DNA of 64,000 nt from Verrucomicrobiaceae bacterium (GTDB taxonomy: Bacteria; Verrucomicrobiota; Verrucomicrobiia; Verrucomicrobiales; Verrucomicrobiaceae), in the NCBI GenBank assembly GCA_027484445.1, contig JAIXSY010000040.1:1-64000 (forward strand), given 5' to 3'. Below are positions 57,951-64,000 of the stretch, in pieces. How positions within the stretch are numbered: position 1 is the first letter of the stretch; every line of letters starts with the position of its first letter. The notes beneath the pieces were generated by a model. The model did no database searches. It was given only the letters and a program-made list of their open reading frames with translations, and was not told the DNA's origin. The position numbers were made by a program, and so were the translations under genes.

Positions 57951-60311
57951 ATGAACTTGTCGCTGAATTCCATCCTCTACCCCGTGCTGCTTTTGTCAGT
58001 GCCCCTGACCCTTCCGGCAGAAGTCCGCAAATGGACGAGCAAAGCGGGCACCTCTCTGGAGGCAGAAATGACAGGCGTGGACATCGCTGCACGCACGATC
58101 ACACTGAAAAAAGCCGATGGTAGCCCCCTGACGATCCCCATTGATGCTCTGTCTGATGCGGACAAAGCCTTTGCAGCAGCGGAGTGGAAAAAGATGCAAG
58201 CCACGCCCGCGATGGCGACCGCGCCTACGCCTACGCCTGCCCCCAAGGCAGCGACGCCCAACACACCGGCTACAGCTGCCCCTAGTGCCCCAGCTGCTGC
58301 AGGCCGTCCCGCGCCTCCACGTCCGGCATTGACTCTTCTGCCTGCGAAAACCTTCAAAGCGCCCAACAGTGCAGATTACTTGGCCAAAGTGCTCAAAACG
58401 CGGCCCCGTCTCATTCATGCCGAGCCAGGCTGGGCAAAGCTAAAAAACTACATGGCTGCCGATCCTGTTTTTGCCAAGATGGTGGCCAATCTGAAATCTG
58501 CTGGAGAGAAGCTGTTGGAGACCCCTGAACTGACACGCGTTTTTGGTGAACAGCGCGGTGCGGTTACCCCTGGGTCCAAGGCAATTTATCGCATAGCCAC
58601 GCTGGGAGCGCTGAAGTTCTTGGACGGGGACCCTCGCTGGGAAGAGCGTGCCGTTCGTGAAATGATCGCGATCACCGACCCAGCCACATTCCAAAACTGG
58701 TACGTTGATGAGCCTGAAGTAACAGCGGACTTCCTCGTCGCCGCTTCACTCGGATATGATTATTTCCGCAATGCATTTACGGCCAAACAGCTGGCTGATG
58801 TGAAGCTCTACATGGTTCAAAAAGGCATTGATGCGCTGGCTGCGCGCCTCAAAGGTGATCCAATCCCCGCGACCGCTCGGGGGCAGGCCGCAGGGGTGGA
58901 TTCAGCACCAAAGCCCAAAGCAGCCCCTGCAAAAAGCAACTCCAAAAAACAAGATGAAGATGAGGCCGACGCTGAGCACATGATCATGGCTTCAGCCTTG
59001 ATCATGTCAGCCATTTGCATGGTCGATGATGATCCTTCCGCTGCGCGCCAAGCCATCGACGCAGCCGGAAAAGTCTTTGGCAAAGGAATGACCCACTTCG
59101 CTCCCGCAGGCATCTGGCCAGAGGGCATGGAGGCAGGTGAGAAAGTCCTGGATTACGCCATCATGGTCATGCAGACCCTGAAAAGCAACATGGGCGGTGA
59201 CTTCGGCTTTAGCATGCTGGAGGGTGTTCCCCAGTCGGGCTTGGCTCGACTGCATCTGGTAGGGCCAACAGGATCTCTATTCAATTATGGCGATTCTGCG
59301 GCTTCGACTTTATCCCGGCCATGGGTCAGTACCTGGCTAGCTGGTCAACATGGGAACTTTGGTCAAAAAGCACTGACGGCAGGCTCAGCACCTGGAGCCG
59401 AAAGCGCATTTCTTAACCTCGCCGGGCACGTGATGTATTACAACGAACACGCAGCCGGTGAAGCCAAGCCCGATGCACTGGATTACGGCTTCGTCGGTGG
59501 CCAACTCGCAGCCCTTCGTTCAGCCTGGGATCGCAACGCTCTCTACGTAGCCGTGAAAGGCGGTGACAATAGCATCCCTACAGCTCAGCTTGATCTCGGC
59601 AGCTTCATTTTGGAAGCCGCTGGAAAAAGATGGGCCATCGAGCTGGGCGTGGAAAGCGATCGCGCTCCAGGTTTTGATCCCAAAGCAGCAGACCGCAGCA
59701 AGCGCTACCAACTTTACGTCGAAGGCACTCCAGGGCAAAACACCCTGGAAATCGGCCAAGAGGAAGATCCGCCTGAGGCAAAAAAAGGAGCTCCTCCGCC
59801 CAAGCCCGTGATCAGCACAAACCAATCTTGGGATGGCAAAGCACAGGCTCTATTTGTCAAAAGCAGCCCGGAAGCGGCAATGGCAGCTTTTGATCTGAAA
59901 GAAGCTTACTCCAAAGCCACGAAAGAAGCCGTACGCGGAGTCATGCTGGTGCGCGGGCCGAAACCTTACGTGGTTCTTCAGGACGATCTGGTGATCAAAA
60001 ACAACACTCCCGTCACCTGGAAGATGCACACGCGTGCCGAAATCAGTGTGGATGGAAAATCAGCAACCCTGACCGACAAGGAACAAAAATTGCACGCTGT
60101 GATTCTGTCCCCTGCCAATGCAACCTTTAGCACAGCTGAGCCTCCAGAGCCCTCGAATGAGCAGATGAAAAAGCTGACCGGCATACACGTTCTCAAGGTG
60201 AACTTGGCAGAAGGCAAAGGACCTCAAACCATCAGCATTGCCTTTGCCCCTGGTGAACCTCCACCCGCTCACCCGGTAAAGCCCATCGCCGAGTGGGTAG
60301 GCAAAAAATAA
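57951..60311 (+). CDS. Secreted heparinase II/III-like protein with SHD1-like N-terminus
   Basis: A 786-residue protein with a signal peptide. Residues ~27-80 (RKWTSKAGTSLEAEMTGVD, IPIDALSDADKAFAAAEW) match the SHD1-like module common in secreted proteins of Planctomycetes and Verrucomicrobia. A Pro/Ala/Thr linker (85-125) follows. Then comes an alpha/alpha toroid (residues ~130-480) with LKNYMAADPVFAKM and a beta-sandwich part, as in heparinase II/III polysaccharide lyases. A second linker (PKPKAAPAKSNSKKQDEDEAD) interrupts the toroid near 320. The start at ATG 57951 fits the signal peptide. Substrate unknown. Confidence 0.78.
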   Translation: MNLSLNSILYPVLLLSVPLTLPAEVRKWTSKAGTSLEAEMTGVDIAARTITLKKADGSPLTIPIDALSDADKAFAAAEWKKMQATPAMATAPTPTPAPKAATPNTPATAAPSAPAAAGRPAPPRPALTLLPAKTFKAPNSADYLAKVLKTRPRLIHAEPGWAKLKNYMAADPVFAKMVANLKSAGEKLLETPELTRVFGEQRGAVTPGSKAIYRIATLGALKFLDGDPRWEERAVREMIAITDPATFQNWYVDEPEVTADFLVAASLGYDYFRNAFTAKQLADVKLYMVQKGIDALAARLKGDPIPATARGQAAGVDSAPKPKAAPAKSNSKKQDEDEADAEHMIMASALIMSAICMVDDDPSAARQAIDAAGKVFGKGMTHFAPAGIWPEGMEAGEKVLDYAIMVMQTLKSNMGGDFGFSMLEGVPQSGLARLHLVGPTGSLFNYGDSAASTLSRPWVSTWLAGQHGNFGQKALTAGSAPGAESAFLNLAGHVMYYNEHAAGEAKPDALDYGFVGGQLAALRSAWDRNALYVAVKGGDNSIPTAQLDLGSFILEAAGKRWAIELGVESDRAPGFDPKAADRSKRYQLYVEGTPGQNTLEIGQEEDPPEAKKGAPPPKPVISTNQSWDGKAQALFVKSSPEAAMAAFDLKEAYSKATKEAVRGVMLVRGPKPYVVLQDDLVIKNNTPVTWKMHTRAEISVDGKSATLTDKEQKLHAVILSPANATFSTAEPPEPSNEQMKKLTGIHVLKVNLAEGKGPQTISIAFAPGEPPPAHPVKPIAEWVGKK

Positions 60312-60420
60312 AGCCTGCTGACTCGTCGCGCATCAACAGCCCTTAGCCTCTCTTGGAAAAAGACACAGGTGCGGTCTTCTTTCCTCTCCCCTGCACCTGC
60401 TTTTCCAGGGCACGTCAGCC

Positions 60421-61728
60421 ATGTCACAGCCTACTTCACCTCCTGAAATCACCAAACTGAGTGAACTGACCCCGCATCAGCGCCGCTCAGGCATTGCAGC
60501 TTGGTTGGGCTGGCTGTTTGATGGCCTCGACATGCACATCTACACGCTGGTCGCCACGCCGTTCGTGGCTGCTTTGCTGATGCAAGATGGACTGATGCCA
60601 GAGCCCAAGGACGTGGACACCAAAGCCTCCATCATCCAGGCAGCCTTCCTCGTGGGTTGGGCACTTGGCGGAGGCTTCTTTGGTAGGCTTGGCGATGTGC
60701 TAGGCCGCAGCCGCACGCTTGTACTGACCATTTTGTTTTATGCAGGTTTCACCGGCTTATCTGCCTTTTGCACCGAATGGTGGCACCTGCTGATCTGTCG
60801 CTTTCTTTCTGCTCTAGGCATCGGTGGTGAATGGGCGGTGGGTGCTTCTTTGCTCTCCGAAACTTGGCCCAAAAAGTGGCGTCCCTGGATTGCTGCCACG
60901 CTCCAAACGGCTGTGAACCTGGGAGTTCTCCTGGCCTGTGCAGCGGGCGCAACCTTTGCCTGGATCGTGAGTCAGGGATGGATGACTGAAGCCATGAGTC
61001 ATCGCATTGTCTTCCTGGTGGGAATTCTTCCTGCCTTGATCACACTCTGGATTCGCAAAGCGGTTCCCGAAACCGAAGAATGGTCCGCCGCAGCGACTAC
61101 CCGCAAGCCACCTCAAATTCGAGAATTGTTCGGTCCTGAAGTCGCGAGCACGACTTGGCGAGTGCTTATCATCTGTGCGGTTTCTCTCACTGCTCATTGG
61201 GCCTTCATGTTTTGGCAACAAAGCCTGATTCGCGCATTGCCAGAGGTGAAAGCTCTAACTGGTCTTGAGCAAACGCGCGCCGTAGTCGAAGCCTTGGTCT
61301 GGATCATGAGCGGTTCCATCTTGGGCAATTACGTGGCAGGATTTTTGGCCAAGATCTGTGGATATCGCTGGGCCATCGTCACGATGCTCTTGGGTTATGC
61401 CATCGCCATGCTAACCGCCTTCCATAGCACCTCCGCGTGGACTCACGAGCAAATGCTGATCTGGTATGCTGTCATAGGTCTATGTCAGGGCGTCTTTGGA
61501 CTCTTCACGATGTGTTTGCCCCCGCTTTTCCCCACCTTGCTTCGCACCACGGGGGCAGGATTTTGCTACAACATCGGACGCATCGTGGCAGCGATCGGCA
61601 CCGTGGTGTTTAAGCTTTATGTTCCCGTGGGTGATTACCATCAGGCCTTGTATCTCGCCGGTTGGCTCTTCATACCTGCGGCTGCCATTGCTCTGCTTTT
61701 GCCAGAGGAAAAAGCAGAAGTAGCTTGA
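60421..61728 (+). CDS. MFS transporter (metabolite:H+ symporter-like)
   Basis: A 435-residue, 12-helix carrier. The opening IAAWLGWLFDGLDMHIYTLV is the start of the sugar/aromatic-acid porter type, followed by GGGFFGRLGDVLGRSRTL, the family loop after helix 2, and GIGGEWAVGASLLSE in helix 4. The late GRIVAAIGTV segment is typical. It may import a breakdown product of the enzymes encoded upstream. Confidence 0.86.
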   Translation: MSQPTSPPEITKLSELTPHQRRSGIAAWLGWLFDGLDMHIYTLVATPFVAALLMQDGLMPEPKDVDTKASIIQAAFLVGWALGGGFFGRLGDVLGRSRTLVLTILFYAGFTGLSAFCTEWWHLLICRFLSALGIGGEWAVGASLLSETWPKKWRPWIAATLQTAVNLGVLLACAAGATFAWIVSQGWMTEAMSHRIVFLVGILPALITLWIRKAVPETEEWSAAATTRKPPQIRELFGPEVASTTWRVLIICAVSLTAHWAFMFWQQSLIRALPEVKALTGLEQTRAVVEALVWIMSGSILGNYVAGFLAKICGYRWAIVTMLLGYAIAMLTAFHSTSAWTHEQMLIWYAVIGLCQGVFGLFTMCLPPLFPTLLRTTGAGFCYNIGRIVAAIGTVVFKLYVPVGDYHQALYLAGWLFIPAAAIALLLPEEKAEVA

Positions 61729-61737
61729 GCTTCCGCC

Positions 61738-63990
61738 TCAATCTCTAGCCTTCAAAACGCCGACCATGTCCAGTTGGCGAAGCATTCTGCCCACCACAGC
61801 AAAGCAAGCCAAGGCCGCGCCGGAGACAACGAGAATCGCCACACTGTAAGTCTGATCACTGATGATCAGGGGCAAACGGACTGTTTCCGTCCTCACCTGC
61901 GTGATGATCCACATGGCTAGGCCTTTGCCAAACAGAAGACCGAGCGGTAGTGCCACCACGACGAGCATCGTCAACTCTCCCAGCAAAACAGCAGCCACTT
62001 CTCGCTGTGTAAATCCTACCACTCGCAGAGTCGCGAGGTCTCTTCCGCGTTCACTTAAAGCAATGCGAGCGCTATTGTAAACCACACCAAACGCAACAAT
62101 GACAGCCAGCGAAAAATAAAGCCTCTGCAAAATGCCGATGCTCTCCCCTGTCGTGCTCCGAAAAGCAGCTAACTGATCTTTTTTGACCAAGGTGGTGGCT
62201 AACCTCGGCGTCGCTTTCACCTCTTTCATAAAGGCATCCCAGTGATTTTGATCGACCCGAAGATAGGCACCGCTCACGCTATCTCCTTCCTTCATCACAC
62301 GACGCAGCGCTTCAATGTCCATGAAGGCAGACACCCCTGAAAAATCTTCAATCAAACCTCGGACAGGCAATTGCAACACAGGCCGCCTTCCTTCAAGAAC
62401 CACGACCCTCACGAGTTGTCCCGTTGTGATTCCCAGAGCTTCTGCCAGAGCCTTGGACATCACAATCCCATCTTTTGGCAGAACAATGCGGTGGCCCTGT
62501 GCATCAAGCAACCGATTCAAAATCGCATTCTCAGGGATTCCGGTTAAGGCCAAGCGCCGAGAAAAAGCCCCATGTTCAAAGCGAGCCTGAACTGCTCTCA
62601 CAGGTTCAGCCAAGGTCACTCCTGGCAAATGCTCCATGTCATGCAGAGCCTTTGCTGAAGCAGGCTCAATCAAAAATGTGACCACATCTTGCCGCTGCGC
62701 ATCATTCCATTGGTAGGTCAGAAGGTAGTCGATGCTATCGGCCATGCTTCCTGGCAAGACCATGAGCCCAGTGGCCAGAGAAAGACCCGCAACAGTGAAG
62801 GAAGATTGCCATGGACGACGCTCGATATTCCGAAGCGCCATGCGCCACGCAGGACTCATCCAATTCGCCAGACCGACACGCTCTAGGAAGCTGGGTTTGT
62901 AGCTGGCTGGCGGCTCCGGGCGCATGGCCTCGGCGGGCGGTAACTTCACAGCCATCCAGACCACACTTAGCACTCCGACCAATGAGGCCACTGCACTCAC
63001 GATCAAAGCCACTGCAACAGAGCTGTAATCCATCACAAAATCCAAAGACGGAAATCGAAAGAACAATCGATACAAAGACAAGAGGCCACCGCCCATGAAC
63101 CGACCAGCAAGACCACCCAGGCATGACCCCAACACAACAATCACAAAGGCAAAACCTAGGTAGTGTCTGCCCACCTGCCATGAAGAATATCCAAGAGCTT
63201 TCAGTTGCGCAATCTGCTCACGCTGCAACCGCACCAGACGCGCGAGAACCGCATTCACCATGAAAGCGGCAACACTCAAAAAAACCACAGGGTAAGCTAC
63301 AGATAGCGCCCGCAGCACGGTCAGTTCATCATTCAATCTCTTGGCACTGCCATGATCACTACGAGTTATGGCACCAGCAGCTCCATAAGTGCTCAACATC
63401 CGATCCAACTCTGCGAGGATAGGTCCAGGCTCGGCACCAGGAGCCAAATCCGCACAGAAGTCATTGAAAGCGCCATCCATGTCATAGGCCGCCGACAGAG
63501 CTCGGTAGTTCATCCAGAACACACCGAAACGCTTGTTGTCGGGCAAACTCTCCCCTGCTCTCGCTTCAAAGACATATTCGGGAGACAAGCCAATCCCCGT
63601 GATCTCCAACAGATCTGAACGACCATTAATGATGGCCTTAACCCGATCCCCAGGCTGCAATTCATTCGCCTCAGCAAACGCCTCGCTGACCAAGGCTTCA
63701 CGCCTCGCATCTGGCTGCGGCATTCTTCCTCGACGCAGAAACACTTGGTTGAGCAACGGTTGTGATCCGCTTTCAGGCAAAGAAACCAACTGCCCCGAAC
63801 ACGGCACAGAAACACCCGGCAAATCCAAGACCGCAGCTTGAACCACTCGAAGCTCAAGGGCGGCGATCCCAGGAATTTGAATGATTCGATCCTTTAGAGA
63901 CAAAGGCGCACGCTTCAGCGTCCCAAACACATCTGCCATTCGATGTGTTTGATAATAGTCATCTCGTGTCTGCTCCAGAGTTAGCAGCAA
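61738..63990 (-). CDS. FtsX-like ABC transporter permease (5' end beyond the window)
   Basis: A minus-strand frame of about 750 residues whose 5' end probably lies outside the window. Two FtsX-type membrane blocks are visible: one near residues 235-370 (LRALSVAYPVVFLSVAAFMVN, LVRLQREQIAQLKALGYSSW) and one near the C-terminus (RGRDLATLRVVGFTQREVAAVLLGEL). Both are preceded by large periplasmic MacB-type regions. This double form is the eight-to-ten-helix permease type of MacB/LolCE-like exporters of peptides, lipoproteins or drugs. The ATPase partner is not in the window. Converges with the MFS gene. Confidence 0.85.
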   Translation of the reverse strand: MLLTLEQTRDDYYQTHRMADVFGTLKRAPLSLKDRIIQIPGIAALELRVVQAAVLDLPGVSVPCSGQLVSLPESGSQPLLNQVFLRRGRMPQPDARREALVSEAFAEANELQPGDRVKAIINGRSDLLEITGIGLSPEYVFEARAGESLPDNKRFGVFWMNYRALSAAYDMDGAFNDFCADLAPGAEPGPILAELDRMLSTYGAAGAITRSDHGSAKRLNDELTVLRALSVAYPVVFLSVAAFMVNAVLARLVRLQREQIAQLKALGYSSWQVGRHYLGFAFVIVVLGSCLGGLAGRFMGGGLLSLYRLFFRFPSLDFVMDYSSVAVALIVSAVASLVGVLSVVWMAVKLPPAEAMRPEPPASYKPSFLERVGLANWMSPAWRMALRNIERRPWQSSFTVAGLSLATGLMVLPGSMADSIDYLLTYQWNDAQRQDVVTFLIEPASAKALHDMEHLPGVTLAEPVRAVQARFEHGAFSRRLALTGIPENAILNRLLDAQGHRIVLPKDGIVMSKALAEALGITTGQLVRVVVLEGRRPVLQLPVRGLIEDFSGVSAFMDIEALRRVMKEGDSVSGAYLRVDQNHWDAFMKEVKATPRLATTLVKKDQLAAFRSTTGESIGILQRLYFSLAVIVAFGVVYNSARIALSERGRDLATLRVVGFTQREVAAVLLGELTMLVVVALPLGLLFGKGLAMWIITQVRTETVRLPLIISDQTYSVAILVVSGAALACFAVVGRMLRQLDMVGVLKARD

Positions 63991-64000
63991 ACTTCGTGTC

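Overview
The window looks like a chromosomal segment of a Verrucomicrobiota bacterium close to Verrucomicrobium or Prosthecobacter. This rests on gene content, not on a search: an ECF sigma factor of the Rhodopirellula/Verrucomicrobium type followed by a FecR-like membrane gene, DUF1080 and DUF3472-type secreted proteins, a heparinase-like protein with an SHD1-like N-terminus, a PEP-CTERM tail, Tat-exported Gfo/Idh/MocA oxidoreductases, and a moderately high G+C content. Housekeeping genes point to bacterial core functions (rpsB-tsf, aspS, glmM, lgt, fba, rnhB, folA, tatA, P-II, one tRNA-Pro). Layout: 0.2-1.9 kb (minus strand) is the C-terminal end of an RHS-type polymorphic toxin with a pre-toxin TG segment, followed by a probable immunity gene; the rest of the toxin gene is missing. 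2.3-8.9 kb holds a TerC-like membrane protein, a site-2 protease with CBS domains, glmM, serine acetyltransferase, a SprT-like protein and an RlmI-like methyltransferase. 8.9-13.4 kb (minus) holds feoB, feoA, a conserved DUF protein and a TIM-barrel isomerase. 13.6-16.5 kb (plus) holds a secreted protein, dgkA, a Mrp-type ATPase and a small ferredoxin, then tRNA-Pro(GGG) and lgt. 17.9-29.5 kb is the most irregular part: a threonine/serine/glycine catabolism region (tdh, sdaA, a shortened threonine-aldolase-like gene, kbl) mixed with a Gfo/Idh/MocA oxidoreductase, two secreted proteins and a DHDPS-family aldolase. Between tdh and sdaA lie about 2.5 kb of genomic debris: an IS630-type transposase with three in-frame TAG codons, the tail of a PEP-CTERM protein, a diverged and internally deleted sdaA copy, a 47-codon stub of the oxidoreductase gene, and the tail of a surface protein. 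tdh, the stub and the intact oxidoreductase share the same upstream element (CCAAnATA repeated with exactly 20 bp spacing), which suggests common control. 29.6-43.7 kb holds a cupin, folA, aspS, tatA, a secreted EEP-family hydrolase, a Sel1 protein, a secreted His/Cys protein that may be caspase-like, a DUF1080 protein, a YhaM-like HD protein, DUF1232, P-II, a secreted protein, an MFS carrier, rnhB, a hypothetical protein and a 2-hydroxyacid dehydrogenase. 43.9-50.6 kb carries the two most unusual architectures: a 1682-residue FHA/coiled-coil protein whose C-terminus looks like GrpE, and an acyltransferase-3 membrane protein interrupted by ankyrin repeats. 50.7-64 kb holds class II aldolase, a roughly 730 bp non-coding stretch, an ECF sigma/FecR-DNRLRE pair, rpsB-tsf, mcsA-mcsB (arginine kinase system), a heparinase-like protein, a second MFS carrier and an FtsX-type ABC permease that runs off the window end. 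No CRISPR array, rRNA or intact mobile element was seen.
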